DNA of 64,000 nt from positions 90,361,968 to 90,425,967 of the forward strand of contig NC_084838.1 in NCBI RefSeq assembly GCF_033115175.1. Reading direction: 5' to 3'. The position numbers and the translations under genes were made by a program. Source of the stretch: Lepus europaeus. Lineage: Eukaryota > Chordata > Mammalia > Lagomorpha > Leporidae. A model generated the notes under the pieces. That model was not told the origin of the DNA. It searched no databases and was given only the letters and a program-made list of their open reading frames with translations. This document shows, piece by piece, positions 34,701-49,700 of the stretch (position 1 is the first letter of the stretch; every line of letters starts with the position of its first letter).

Positions 34701-37700
34701 CAATAAGAGTAAACCTTTCTGAGATTTGACTTATCTTTCTATATACATAATTTCTGAGGGAGTTAACTTTGGAGAACTCAATAATGGTGCATTTTCTGCA
34801 AGCCCTTACACATTACGGTAGCTTATGATACACAGTTGATGTCTTCCACTTAATACAGTAAAGCAAGGTAGATGTTTGCAATCAAGTTTTACTATTAACT
34901 CTCATAATCCAACACTTTGAGGACAGAAGTCCTGCATGGGAAGTTAGTGCACAGTGACTCCTGTTGTTAATTTAACAATTAACACTCATATGTATGATGT
35001 CAGTGATCACTCGAGGCTCTTAACATGAGCTGCCTAGGCTGTGGAAGCATTTTGAATCTACTGACTCCTTTCATATTTAGACAAGGCCATGAGCAAATTG
35101 GAAGTTCTCTCCTCCCTTCAGAGTAAAGTACATCCTTCTTTGATGACCACTTCTTTCCACTGGGGTCTAACCCACAGAAGTCCTTCATGTGAGGCAATTT
35201 TAGCCCCAGTGTTTTGGCTTTCCATGTCTGAGATGCTCTCATAGGTTTTTCAGCCAGACCAGAATGACTTAAGTGCTGATTCTGAGGTTTGCTGTGTAGA
35301 CTGCTCCCCATGTTGGAGCATTCACCCTTTTTTAATTCTTTCCATTATTATTTTCAAACATTCAGTCCTATTTAAGATCACTTTATAACTTAATACTATC
35401 TATATGATCAGTTTATCACTTAATCTCTATTCCCATGCTCACTCTAAAATTCAAACTATTTTTTTTCTATCTAGATTAAGGGAACTTGGGATCCCATAGT
35501 AAGTTTTTTTTAAAGATTTATTTATTTATTTGAATGTCAAAGTTACACTCAGAGAGGAGAGGCAGAGAGAGAGAGAGGTCTTCCATCCAATTGTTCACTC
35601 CCCAATTGTCTGCAAAAGCTGGAGCTGTGCCAATCCAAAGCCAGGAGCCAGGAGCTTCCTCCAGGTCTCCCACATGGGTGCAGGGGCCTAAGGACTTGGG
35701 CCATCTTCTACTGCTTTCTCAGGCCACAGCAGAGAGCTTGATCAGAAGTGGAGCAGCCAAGTCTCAAACCAGCGCCCATATGGGATGCTGGCGTTTCAGA
35801 CCAGGGCTTTAACACACTGTGCCACAATGCCAGCTCCGCCATAGTAAGTTTTTAAACTGTACCCTTAGAAGTAGGTCTGTGTGAATGTATGAAGAACTAT
35901 ATGGCTTTGCAGGTGCAATCTTCATACATTTCAAAGTTACATCTTTAGGAACATGATGATTCTTCCCACTGTGTCCACTCTCCCACCCATGCTCCCACCC
36001 CCTCTACCTCTTCCCTCTCTTATTTCCACTCTTGTTTTTAACTAAGATCTATTTTCAATTAGCTTTATACACATATAATTATCTCTATTTTGGGTAAATG
36101 TTCAACAGATAGTATTTAAAGAAGAAAAGGGGAAAGAGAGAAAAGAAAAAAGTAAAAAAAAAAAAAGAAAAGAAAATTCTTCCTCAACAATCCAGACAGG
36201 GGCTGTTCACAGTCACTGCTTCTCAAAGTGTCAATTTCACTTCTACAGATTGCCTTTTAGGTGTTCTATTAGTTATTGAAGGTCAGGGAGAACATATGGT
36301 ATTTGTCCCTTTGGGACTGGCTTATTTCTCTAAGTATGATGTTTTCCAGTTTCATCCATTTTGTTGCAGGTGTCTGGATTTCAGGTTTTTTTGTTTGTTT
36401 GTCTTTTTTACCACTGAGTAGTACCCCATGGTGTACATAATCCATAATTTCTTTATTCAGTCTTCAGTTGACAAGCATTAGGGTTGCTTCCATGTCTTAG
36501 CTATTATGAATTGAGCTGCAATAAACATGGGTGTGCAGATAGCTCTTTCATATGCTGATTTCATTTACTTTGGATAGAATCCCAGGAGGGGGGTGGCTGA
36601 GTCATATGGTAGGTCTATATTTAGATTGCTGAGGTATTGCCATACTGTCTTCCATAGTGGCTTTACCAGTTTACATTCCCACCAACAGTGGGTTATAATA
36701 CAATTTTACCTTGCATCCTTGCCACCATTTTTGTTGATTTTTATATGTAAGCCTTTCTAACTTGGGCGAGGTGGAACCTTATTGTGCTTTTCATTTGTGT
36801 GTCTCTGATGGATAGTGAGCCTGAGCCATTTTTCAAATGTCTGTTAGCCATCTGAATTTCCACTTATGAAAAATGCTGGATTGATTGTTTTGTTGTTGTT
36901 GACTTTCTTGAGCTCTTTATAAATTCTGGATGTTAACACTTTATCCGTTGTGTAGTTTGCAAATATTCTCTCCCATTCTGTGGGTTCTTTTTCACTTTGC
37001 TGATTGTTTCTTTTGCATTGCAGAAGCTTCTCAGCTTGATATAGTCCCATTTGTCAATTTTGGATGTGATTGCCTGTGCTTTCAGTCTTTCAAAGAAGTC
37101 TTTGCCTATACCAGTGTCTTTCAAATTTTTCCCAACTTTCTATAATGATTTGATAGTATCAGGACATAGATTTAGGTCTCTGACCCATTTGAGTGGATTT
37201 TTGTGTAAGGTGTAAGGTAGGGTTCTAGTTTTGTACTTCTGCATGTAGATATCCAGTTTTCCCAGCATCATTTGTTAAAGATACTGTCCTTGCTCCAGCG
37301 ATGGATTTTTATCTCCTTTGTCAAAAATAAGTTGGTTGTAGATGCATGGGCTGATTTCTGGGGTTGCTATTTGGTTCCATTGGGCAACCAGTCTGCTTTG
37401 TGCCAGTACAGGATGTTTTGATTATAACCATCCTATAGTATGATTGAAAACAGGAATTGTGATGCTCCTGCTTTATATTTTATGATATTGTTTTATTCAG
37501 GGTCTATTGTGTTTCCATATGAATTCTAGCATCATTTTTTCTAGACCTGCAAAGAATGCTGCTGGTATTCAATTGGGATTACATTGAATCTGTAAATTGC
37601 TTTTGGTAGTATGGAAATTTTGATGATGTTGATCCTTTTGATCCATGAACACAGAAGGTTTGTCCATTTTTTAATGCCTTTTTTCATTTCTTTTTTTTTT

Positions 37701-40700
37701 AATTTTCATCCTAGAGACCTTTGACATTCTTGGTTAAATGTATTCCAAGGTACTTGATTCTTTTGGGGTTATGGTGAATGGGACTGATCTTCAGAGTTCT
37801 GTCTCAGCCATTACATTGTTTGTGTATGCAAAGGCTACTGATTTTTATGCTAATTTTATATCCTACCTCTTTATTATCTCTTTTATGAGTTCCAATAGTT
37901 TGTCAGTGGAGTTTTTTGGATAGCTTGATTTTCTCCTTTCCACTTATTTCATTTGATTTCTTTTTCTTGACTAATGGCTCTGGCTAAAATTTCTAGTACT
38001 ATGTTTAATAGCAATGGTGAGAATGGGCATCCTTGGCTGGTTCCAGATCTTAGGGGGAATGCTTCCAGCTTTTCCCCATTCAATAGGATGCTGGCCATGG
38101 GTTTGTCATAGATTACCTTGATTATGTTGAGGAATGTTCCTTCTATACCCAATTTAGTAAGGTTTTCATCATGAAAAGATGTTATCAAATGCTTTTTCTG
38201 CATCTTATTGCATAAGATAATCTTATGGTTTTTATTCCTCAGTTTGTTAGCATGATGTATCATATTGATAGATTTGAAATGTTGAATCATCCCTTCATAC
38301 CAGGGATAAATCTCACTTGGTCTAGGTGAATGATGTTTCTAATGTGTTGCTGGATTCAATTGGCTAATATTTTGTTAAGGATTTTTTGCATCTATGTTCA
38401 CCAGGGATATTGATCTTTAGTCCTCTTTCTCTCTCATCTTCTCTGGCTTAGTAATTAAGATAAAGGATGCTTCATAGAAGGAGTTTAGAAGGTTTCCATT
38501 CCTTTCAATTGTTTTGAGTAGCTTGAGAAGAATTGGAATTAGTTCTCCTTTAAATGTGTGGTAGAATGCAGCCAGGAAGCCATTCGGTCCTGGGCATTTC
38601 TTTGTTGGGACAGTCTTCATTACTGTATCTTAGTTATTGGTCTTCATGATTAAATTTTGGCAGATTGTGTCCAGAAATTTGTTCATTTCTTCTAAGTTTC
38701 CCATTTTGTTGGCATACAACTTTTTGAAGTAATTCCTGATGATTCGTTTTATTTCTGTGGTGTCTGTTGTTACATTTCCTTTTTTTGAAGATTTATTTAT
38801 TTATTTATTTGAAAGAGTTACATGGAGAGAGGAGAGGCAGAGAAAAAGAGAGAGAGGTCTTCCGTCTGATGGTTCACTCCACAGATGGCCACAACAGCTA
38901 GAGCTGTGCCAATCCAAAGCCAGGAGCCAGGAGCTTCTTCCGGGACTCCCACCCAATTGCAGGGGCCCAAGGACTTGGGCCATCTTCTACTGCTTTCCCA
39001 GGCCATAGCAGAGAGCTGGACTGAAAGAGGAGAAGCCGAGACTAGAACCGGCGCCCATATGGAATGCCAGTGCTGCAGGCCAGGGCATTAACCCACTGCG
39101 CCACAGCATCAGCCCCTACATATCCTTTTTCATATCTGATTTTGTTTATTTGGGTCTTCTCCCTCTTTTCTGGAGTTAGTTATGCCAATGGTATATCTAT
39201 TTTATTTTTTCAAAAAATCAGCTCTTCATTTCACTGATTTTCTGTACTTTTTTTTAGCTTCAATTTTATTTCTTCTCTAATTTTAATTATTTCTTTCCTT
39301 CTATTAATTTGGGGTTTGGTTGGTTGTTGTTTTTCTAGTTCTTTGAGATGCAGTGATAGCTCATTCATGTGGTACCTTTCCAATTTCTTCATGCAGACAC
39401 CAAGTGCTATAAACCTCCTTCTTAACACTGCATTTGCTGTATCCCAAAAAGGTGTGATATGATGTGTTGTCATCTTCAGTTGTTTGCAGAAATTTTTTAT
39501 TTCTCTTTAGATTTCTTCTATGACCCACTGTTCATACAGAAACATGTTGTTCAATCTCCATGTGTTTCCTTATGATCTAATTGTTGAATTCTAGCTTTAT
39601 CCCATTGTGGTCTGAGAAAACACATGGTGTGATTTCTATTTCTTTGAATTTTCTGAAACTTGCTTTATGGCCTAGCATGTAGTCTATCCTAGACTAAGTA
39701 GCATGCACACATGAGAAGAATGTGTATTCTGCTGCTGTAGGAGAAATGGTTCTGTAGATATCCGTTAGGTCCATTAAGCCCATACTGTCGATTAACTCAT
39801 TTCTTTGCTGATTTTCTGTCTTGTTCATCTGTTCATTACTTAATCTTTTTTTTTATTTGACTGATAGAGTTATACAGTGAGAGAGACAGAGACAGAGAGA
39901 AAGGTCTTCCTTCCATTGGTTCACACCCAAATGCCCAACACGGCCAGCTCTGCGCCGATCCGAAGCCAGGAGCCAGGTACTTCTTCCTGGTCTCCCACGT
40001 GGGTTCAGGCACCCAAGCACTTGGGCCATCCTCCACTGCCATCCTGGGCCACAGCAGAGAGCTGGACTGGAAGAGGAGTAACCAGGACTAGAACCCAGAG
40101 CCCATATGGGATGCTGGCACCACAGGTGGAGGATTAACCAAGTGAGCCATGGTGCTGGCCCCCTGTTCACTGCTTAAATTGGGGTGTTGAAGTCCCCCAT
40201 TACTATTGTTCTGGAGTATGTGTCTACCTTTATAGCCATTAACATTTCTTTTAAGTAGGCACCCTGTAGTTGGGTGCATATGCCTTTATAAAGTTTATTT
40301 TCCTGTTGAATGGATGCCTTAATCATTACATAGTGACCTTCTTCATCACTTTTTTTTTGCTTTTGTTTTTTTAACTTTTATTTAATAAATATAAATTTCC
40401 AAAGTACAACTTTTAAATTATAGTGGCTTTTCCCCCTATAACTTCCCTCCCACAAACAACCATCCCATCTCCCACTCCCTCTCCCATCCCATTCTTCATC
40501 AAGATTCATTTTCAATTATCTTTATATACAGAAGATCAACTTAGTATATACTAAGTAAAGATTTCAACAGTTTGCACCCACACAGATACACAAAGTATAA
40601 AGTACTGTTTGAGTGGTAGTTTTACTGTTAAATCACATAGTACAACACATTAAGGACAGAGATTCTACATAGGGAGTAAGTGCAAAGTGATTCCCGTTGT

Positions 40701-43700
40701 TGATTTAATAACTGACTTATGTATGACACCAGTCATCACCCAAGGTTCTTGTCATGGGCTACCAAGGATATGAAAGCCTCTTGGGTTCACAAACTCTAAT
40801 CTTATTTAGACAAGGTCATTGTCAAAGTGGAAGTGCTCTCCTCCCTTCAGAAAAGGGTACCTCCTTCTTTGATGGCCCATTCTTTCCACTGGGATCTCAC
40901 TCACAGAAATCTTTCATTTAGGTCTTTCTTTTCTTTTTTTTTTTTTTTTTGACAGGCAGAGTGGATAGTGAGAGAGAGAAACAGAGAGAAAAGTCTTCCT
41001 TTTGCCATTGGTTCACCCTCCAATGGCCACCGCAGTAGCGCGCTGCAGCCGGCGCACCGCGCTGTTCCGATGGCAGGAGCCAGGTGCTTCTCCTGGTCTC
41101 CCATGGGGTGCAGGGCCCAAACACTTGGGCCATCCTCCACTGCACTCCCTAGCCACAGCAGAGAGCTGGCCTGGAAGAGGGGCAACCGGGACAGGATCGG
41201 TGCCCCGACCGGGACTAGAACCCGGTGTGCCGGCACCGCAAGGCGGAGGATTAGCCTGTTGAGCCACGGCGCCGGCCCATTTAGGTCTTTTTTTTCCACA
41301 GTGTCTTGGCTTTACATGACTGAAATACTCTCATGGGCTTCTTAGCCAGATCCAAATGCCTTAAGGGCTGATTCTGAGGCCAGAGTGCTCTTTAGGACAT
41401 CTGGCATTCTATGAGTCTGCTGTGTATCCCACTTCCCATGTTGGATTGCTCTCTACTTTTTAATTCTATCAGTTATTATTAGCAGACATTAGTATTGTTT
41501 ATGTGATCCCTTTCACATTTAACCCTATCATAATCAATTATGAACTGAAACTGATCACTTTGACTAGTAGGATGGCAATGGTACATGCCACCTTGATGGG
41601 ACTGAATTAAAATCCCCTGGCACATTTCTGTCTCTCCCATTAGGGGTAAGTCTGATTGAGAATGTGCCAAACTGTACATCTCCCTCTCTTACTCCCACTC
41701 TTATATTTAACAGGGATCACTTTTTAGTTAATTTTAAATGCATAAGAACAATTGTATGTTAATTAAAGAGTTCATCCAATGGTATTAAGTAGAAAAAAAA
41801 TACTCAAAGGAATAAAATAGTAAGTTGTTCCTCCACAGTCAGGACGAGGGTTAATTATGTCATTGTTGCTCATAGTGCCCATTTCACTTCTACAAGTTTC
41901 CTTTTAGGTGCTCATTTAGTTGTCACAGATCAGGGAGAACAAATGATATTTGTCCCTTTGGGACTGGCTTATTTCACTAAGCATGATGTTTTCAAAATTC
42001 CTCCGTTTTGTGGCAAATGACCGGATTTCATTGTTTTTTTACTGCTGTATAGTATACTATAGAATATATACAGCCGGCGCCACAGCTCACTAGGCTAATC
42101 CTCCACCTAGCGGCGCCGGCACACCGGGTTCTAGTCCCGGTCGAGGCGCCGGATTCTGTCCCGGTTGCCCCTCTTCCAGGCCAGCTCTCTGCTGTGGCCC
42201 AGGAGTGCAGCGGAGGATGGCCGAAGTATGTGGGCCCTGCACCCCATGGGAGACCAGGATAAGTACCTGGCTCCAGCTATCGGATCAGCACGATGCACTG
42301 ACAGCAGCGCGCCGGCTGTGGCGGCCATTGGAGGTTGAACCAACGGCAAAAGGAAGACCTTTCTCTCTGTCTCTCTCTCACTGTCCACTCTGCCTGTCAA
42401 AAAAAAAGAATATATACAGTCTTCTATTGACAAGTATTTAGGTTGATTCTGTGTCTTGCTATTGTGAATTGAGCTGCAATAAACATTAAGGTGCAGACAG
42501 CTTTTTTGTTTGCCAAATTAATTTCCTTTGGGTAATGGAATGTCTGGGTTGTATGGTAGGGTTATATTCAGGTTTCTGAGGAATCTCCAGACTGATTTCC
42601 ATAGTGGCTTAACCAGTTTGCATTCCTACCAACAGTGGGTTAGTGTCCCTTTTTCCCCACATCCTCTCCAGCATCTGTTGTTCGTAGATTTCTGAATGTG
42701 AGTCATTCTCACCGTGGTGAGGTGAAACGTCATTGTGGTTTTGATTTGCATTTCCCTGATTGCTAGTGATCTTGCACATTTTTTCATTTGTCTGTTGGCC
42801 ATTTGGATTTCCTCTTTTGAAAAATGTCTATTGAGGTCCTTGGCCCATCTCTTAAGTGGGTTGTTTGTTTTGTTGCTGTGGAGTTTCTTGATCTCTTTGT
42901 AGATTCTGGTTATCAATCCTTTATCAGTTGCCTAGTTTGCAAATATTTTCTCCCATTCTGTAGGTTGCTCTTTACTTTCCTGTTTCTTTTGCAGTACAGA
43001 AACTTCTCAATTTGAAGTAATCCCAATTTGAATTTTGGCTTTGACTACCTGTACCTCTGGGGTCTTTTCCAAGAAATCTTCGCCTGTGCCTATATCTTGC
43101 AGGGTTTCTCCAATGTTCTCAAATAATTTGATGGTGTCGGGTCATACATTTAGATCTTTAATCCATGTTGAGTGGTTTTTTGTGTAAGATGTAAGGTAGG
43201 GGTCTTGCTTCAAGCTTCTGCACGTGGAAATCCAGATTTCCAGCACCATTTGTTGAATAGACTGTCCTTGCTCCAGGAATTACTTTTAGATCCTTGATCA
43301 AATATAAATTGGCTGTAGACATTTGGATTGATTTCTGGTGTTTCTATTCTGTTCCATTGGTCTATCCATCTGTTTCTGTACCAGTACCATGCTGTCTTGA
43401 TAACAACTGCCCTGTAGTATGTCCTGAAATCTGGTATTGTGATGCCTCCGGCTTTGTTTTTGTTGTACAAGATTGCTTTAGCTATTCGAGGTCTCCTGTA
43501 CCTCCATATGAATTTCAGCATCATTTTTTCCAGATCTGAGAAGAGTGTCTTTGGTATTTTAATTGGTATCACATTGAATCTATAAATTGCTTTTGGTAGA
43601 ATGGACATTTTGATGATGTTGAATCTTTGAATCCATGAGCCTGGAAGTTTTTTTCCATTTTTTTGGAATACACTTCTATTTCTTTCTTTAATATTTTGTA

Positions 43701-46700
43701 ATTCTCATCGTAGAGATCTTTGACATACTTGGTTAAGTTTATTTCAAGGTATTTGATTGTTTTTGTAGCTATTGTGAATGGGATTGATCTTAGAAGTTCT
43801 TCCTCAGCCATGGCGTTGCCTGTATATACAAAGGCTGTTGATTTTTGTGCATTGATTTTATATCCTGCTACTTTGAAAAACTCTTCTATGAGTTCCAATA
43901 GTCTCTTAGTAGAGTTCTTTGGATCCCCTAAATAAAGAATCATACCATCTGCAAAGAGGGATAGTTTGAGTTCTTCTTTATTTACTGGGAGGTTTTCTTC
44001 CTTTACCTTCTTTCATACTGGTGACCATGTTTCTGTGTTTCTGTGTGTAGCACATCTTTAAGCATCTTTTGCAGGGCTGGACGAGTGGTGTCAAATTCTT
44101 TCAATTTGTTTGTTATGAAAGGTCTTTATTTCACCTTCATTCACAAATGAGAGCTTTGCAGGATATAATATTCTGGGCTGGCAGTCTTTTTCTCTTAGTA
44201 CTTGGGCTATATCTCGCCATTCCCTCCTCGCTTGTAGGGTTTCTGATGAGAAGTCTGCTGTGAGTCTAATTGGAATCCTCTGAGAGTAATCTGACGTTTC
44301 TCTCTTGCACATTTTAGGATCTTTTCTTTATGTTCCACCGTGGTGAGTTTGATTACAATGTGTCATGGTGAGGATCTCTTTTGGTCATGTTTATTGGGGG
44401 GTCCTATGTGCTTCCTGAACTTGGATGTCTCTTTGCTTCTCCAGACCCGGGAAGTTTGCTGCCAGTATCTCAATAAAAAGGCCTTCTAATCCTTTCTCTC
44501 TCTCCATGCCTTCAGGAACTCCTAGAATCCGAATGTTGGTTTTTTAAATAGTATCCTGTAGATTCCCAACAATATCTTTTAGATTCTAATTTCCTCTTCT
44601 TTTCTTTGGTTTGTCTGTATACTTTCCTGTGCTTTGTCTTCTAAGTCCCATATTCTCTCTTCTGCGCCAATGATTCTGTTTTGAAGGCTCTCAAATGTGT
44701 TTTTTATTTGTTCTATTGAATTCTTCATTCCATTTTGATTTCTCTTCAATAACTCAATTTCATAAACTACTAAATCTTCATTTCATTTTGATTCCTCCTT
44801 AAGATTTCATTTTCATGAGAGAGATTTTCTGTCATGTCCTGCATGGATTTCAGTAGTTCATGCATTAGTTTTGGATTATTTATAAATATTATTATCATAA
44901 ATTTTTTTAGTTCCATTTCTTACAATTTTTTCTATCTCATTATCTTATAATCTTGTATTGGAGTGTCATGTTCTTTTGGGAGTGTAATGATGTCTTCCTT
45001 GTTCTTGTTCCCTCAGTTTTTGCATTTGTTGTTTGGCATTGTGGAGATAGTCTTTGGTTTCTTTTTTTTTTTTTTCCTGCTGTGGTGGCTTTTATCATTA
45101 TATTATGACTCTAGATTAGGTCGTCTGTCTGCTTTTGGTGAATCTCTAGAGGCTTGTGATGGGTGTGGCCAGAAAGCTCTGTTCAGTTCTTCAGGGTTAA
45201 GGGTGTGCCAAAGATGACACACCCAGGTTTGGCATGGTAAATCTTCTCTCTCTCTCTTTTTTTTTATTCAGAAGGGAAGTAATTCCACTCAGCTGAGCTC
45301 TTCTCCTTGATGGTGATCAGTGCCTGAGCGCTAGCCCCAGTGGGTATAATATTCATCTGCTCTGTCCCAAGGACCACACAAAGGATCTGTGCAGTCCTCA
45401 GTGTATGTTCGGATTTCCCTGCAATGACTCACACCAGGTAGCTTGGGCTGCCTGAGCTTGTGGTGTCTCCCCCGAGACTACTCAAAGTCTCACCCACACC
45501 GTGAGTTCTCCCAGACACCCACAGTTCTGTTTTTTTTTCACAGTCCTGATTCATAAGCTCCACACATTCACTAGGTCTTAGTCTCCTGCTATTACTCCCC
45601 ACCAGAGTCAGGTTTTTCAGCTTCGCTGAGGGCAGGTGCTGCCCCCAACTGATGCAACTGTTACATATTTCCAAAATGGTGCCTGTTCTATTGTCTTGCA
45701 TGCATTTGTAAGGTGAATGGAGAGAAACTATTGTGTCCATACTGTCCCTTTTCTTTTTTCTCTCCTCTAGTTAGGCAGGTGTACTTTCCCCCACAAGGCT
45801 TCAAGCCTCATTCCCTCTAGGCTCTTCCTGCTCTTTTCCAAAAGTGTCTCAGGCTACTACAGTTTCATCTCACCTCTTTCCAGCACTGGCATGGAGACTC
45901 TAGGCAGCCAGGGTCCTGAGCCGTGGGCACCCATGCCCTCCAAGTAGATCCACCATGGCCCTCTAATTCTGGAAGAGTTTCCTCTGCCGTTTTTTCCCTA
46001 ACTCTCCCCTGAGTCTACACTATCTCCACTTTTATTAAACTATATTTTCCTGGATTATCCATGAGCTCTCTCCCTATTCTGCCATTTGGAACCTCCCCCT
46101 TCATCTCTTTTAACAGCTTTTATGTTGAAGTCTACCTTGTCTTATATTAGGATGGCAACTCCAGCTCTTTTTTAGTTTCTGTTAGCATGGACTATCTTTT
46201 TCCATCTTTCACTTTCAGTCTGTGTGTATCTTTGTTAGTGAGATGTGTTTCTTGTAGGCAGCAAATAGATGGGTCTTGTTTTTTCATCCATTCAGCCAGC
46301 CGGTATCTTTTAACTGGAGAATTGAGGCAATTTATATTCAGGGTGACTTGATAAGTAATGACTTGGCCCTGCCATTTCTCCATAAATATTCCTACTGTTT
46401 ACTTTGGTTTCCTCTTCTGCCTTCTCATTATTTCATAGTGATGGTGTTCTTTCTGTTTCTCTATGTAGCACATTTTTAAGCATCTTTTGTAAGGCTGGAG
46501 AAGTGGTGATGAATTCTCTCAATTTCTGTTATGGATGGTCTTGATTTCCCTTTCATTCATAAGTGAGAATTCTGTAGGTTTTCTGATGAGAAGTAAGCTG
46601 TGACTCCAATTGGAGATCCTCTGAAAGTAATGTGATGTTTCTTTCATGCACATTTTAGAATTTTTCCTTAGGCTTTACTGTGGACAGTTTGACTACAATA

Positions 46701-49700
46701 TATTATGGTGAAGATCTTTTCTGGTCATGTCTGTCAGGAGCTCTATGTGTTTCCTGTACTTGAACATTCCTTTCTTTCTCCAAATTAGGGAAATTTTCTG
46801 TAATTATTTCACTAAATAGTCCTTCTAGACCCTTCTCTCTTTCCACAACTTCAGGTACTCCTAAGACTCGTACATTGGGTCATTTGATACTATCCCACAG
46901 ATCTCCAACATTATTATTTTTAAGTTTTCTAATTTCTTGTTCTGTTCTTAAGGCTTTCCACTGCATTTTTATTTGATCCTTTTAATTATTTGCTTCTAAT
47001 ATTTCATTATGCTTTCTCTCTAAAAATCTCAATTTCATGGGGAAAATTCTTATTCATATCATGTATGGCTTCCTTTGTTCAGAGATTTGCTTGTGATTGC
47101 TTTTGAGTATTTCTATAATTAATTTTTTTATTCCATTTCTGGCATTACCTCAATCTCTTCATCTCCACGTTCTAACATTAAAATATTTGTGAGTTCCTTT
47201 GTGGGGTCATACTGTTTTCCCTATTCTTGTTGCTTGAATTTCTGTATTTATTTCCAGGCATTTGTAGAACTTTTTTTTACTCTGATGGTTTTTTCTTAAG
47301 GGAAAGAATTTATTGGTGGAAACCCAACAGACTGGAGGGGAGGGGCAAGAAAGAAAAGAGGGAAGAGAGAGTAAGAGAGAGAGATAGAAACAGATAGAGT
47401 TCAAGAGACAGGGAGAGAGAGAGAAAAAAAGAGAAAAGAGAGAGCAAGCCTCTGATGGCTTTTATCTTTGAGCTATGCCTCTGTGACTTAGTAGAATGTC
47501 TACACTTTCAGGGAATACCAAGAGGTATATAGTGGCTGTGGCCAAGGACCTCTGGTCATTGTGCCAGCATAGGGTGAGTATCCAGGATACACTCAAGTTG
47601 GGAGGTAGCTCCCTTCTTGTAACTGGATGGAGAGGACTGGTCACCTCTGTTGGAGTTACTGCCACTTTTCCTCCAACCTGAGAAATGTCCAGTTGTTAAC
47701 ACCCAGTGTGTTCAACATTCATCAGCACCACCCTATGAACTGCACATATGATCCATGCAGTCTTTCCAGTGAACATGGTTCCCTGTGCTATGAGCTGCTG
47801 TAGGCATTTAAGAAGCTCTGAGAGTATACAGCAGCACTCTGATTGCCCAGAACACAGCTATACTCTGCCTCCTCTCACCCAGTCACAGTGTTTTCTCAGT
47901 CTCAGCACCCAGGGCTCTCAGGGTCAAGGAATGCAAGTGGGACCAGTCTGCCCTGTTAGGCCATGCTGTCCACAGGGAGACTGAGGTGTTCCCAGAACCA
48001 TTGTTCATGTGTGTTCCAGCCCACTGGATCAAAACTGGTTCTTCTAACCAGTTATGAAATGGGCAAAGGACTTAAACAGGTATTTGTCAAATAAGGAAAT
48101 CCAAATGGCCAATAGACACATGACTAAAATGCTCAGGATCACTAACAATCAGGAAAATGCAAATCAAAACAATGTGGTTCCACCTCACCTCAGTTGCAAT
48201 GGCTTTCATACAGAAATCAACAAACAACAAATGCTGGTGAAGACGTGGAGAAAAATGTACCCTAATCCACTGTTGGTGGAAATGTAACCTGGTGCAGCTA
48301 CTGTGGAAGACAGTATGAAGTAACCTCAGAAATCTGAATATATACATATCATATGATCCAGCCAGACATCCGACTCCTGGGAATTCACCAAAACTGAAAG
48401 AAATCAATACATGAAAAAGGTATCTGTACCTCCATGTACACCACAGCAAAATTTACCATAACCAAGCTATTGAATCAACCCAGATGTCCATCAACTGATG
48501 AGTGGATAAAGATATTATGATATATACACACTATGTAGTACAACACAGCTGTAAAAAAAAATGAAATCCTGTCTTTTGCAACAAAATGGTCACAACTAGA
48601 AACCGTTATGCTAAGTGAAATAAGCCAGCCCCCAAAAGACAGATATCATATGTTTTCCCTGATTAGAGGTAATGAATACAGTACCTGAAATATTTTAAAG
48701 CAAAACAGATATTTTGACAATCAATGATAGTGTATATACCTTGTGTCTTTCTTTAAGGAACAGATTTTGTTTTACTTTGTTTTGTTTTCTCTACATACTA
48801 TCTGTTGAACTCTTTTACTCAGGGTAGTGTTAAATATACAAGCATTAAGTGCACTAAAAAAGATCACTGTAAAAATTAAGAGTGAGAAAATAAGAGGGAG
48901 GGAGAGGAAGGGTTCAAGCATGGGTAGGAGGGAGGGTGAGAGGAAGTACCACAGTTCCTGTAATAGTATAAAGGAAATATATGAAACTTGTATAACTTAA
49001 ATATATACATATATTTAAAAATTAAAAATAAATAATCATATACTAGAATTTTATGACCAAAATGTAGGAAATTTTACATTATTTGGTGGTCAGATTTTTA
49101 ATATTTTCTTTTTATGTAATACAAAGCATTAAGGAAATCCTAACTATGTATTATGCTTTACCAATTCCATAAACTTCATTTCTTCCTTTTTTGCTGAAGT
49201 TTATTCATTATTCTTGGATGATAATATTTTTACACCTTCACAATATAAAGGATGTTACTGTGGCTGGCACTATGGCATTTAGAAGATGTAAAATAAAAAT
49301 TAGGTAAGAGGAGAAAATGAGAAATTTTTTTCAATATTAAAATAAAATATTGGAAAACATAAGTGAGTAGCAAGGCAAAACAATGAAATTTAAGACACAT
49401 GAATTTCTCAGAAGATGAGTAAATATATCCATTGCAACAGTGTAGCCTTCTTTAAAGATAGAAAACAATTAAAAATGTAACTCGTATGTAAGTAGAGGGA
49501 ATAAAACAAGGAAGGAAAAATTAATAAATGAAAGAAAAGCTATAAAATAATAAACTATGTATTTGAAAGCAGCAAAAAAAAAATACAGGTAATGGGAGAA
49601 AAAGTAGCATATGATAATTCCCTAATGTAATTGGAAAAAAATATTTAGTTAAATACTGAATTTAAATTTGGTGGAAATTCCCAAATTTAACTTTAATTTG

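Larger units (their letters stand above)
35845..40347 (-). mobile_element. Older L1, 3' part (3' UTR and most of ORF2)
   Basis: 3' UTR at 35845-36230, then ORF2 on the - strand with landmarks at 36844-37124 ([20 protein letters not shown]), 37949-38290 ([20 protein letters not shown]), 38417-38620 ([20 protein letters not shown]) and 39231-39473. Two C SINEs interrupt it (38787-39118 and 39845-40160). At 40347 it is broken by a younger L1 and continues at 46099. Many stops; not coding. Confidence 0.88.
40348..46098 (-). mobile_element. Younger L1 nested in the older L1
   Basis: 3' tail at 40350-40375, 3' UTR to about 41700, ORF2 3' half to 43980 ([40 protein letters not shown]), a jump at 43981 straight into the ORF1 end ([15 protein letters not shown]), ORF1 to about 44900 and 5' UTR to 46095. 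About 2 kb of ORF2 is deleted relative to 1851-3747 of unit A. Short CTTCATC flanks at 40341 and 46099. Two C SINEs are inserted. Defective. Confidence 0.88.
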
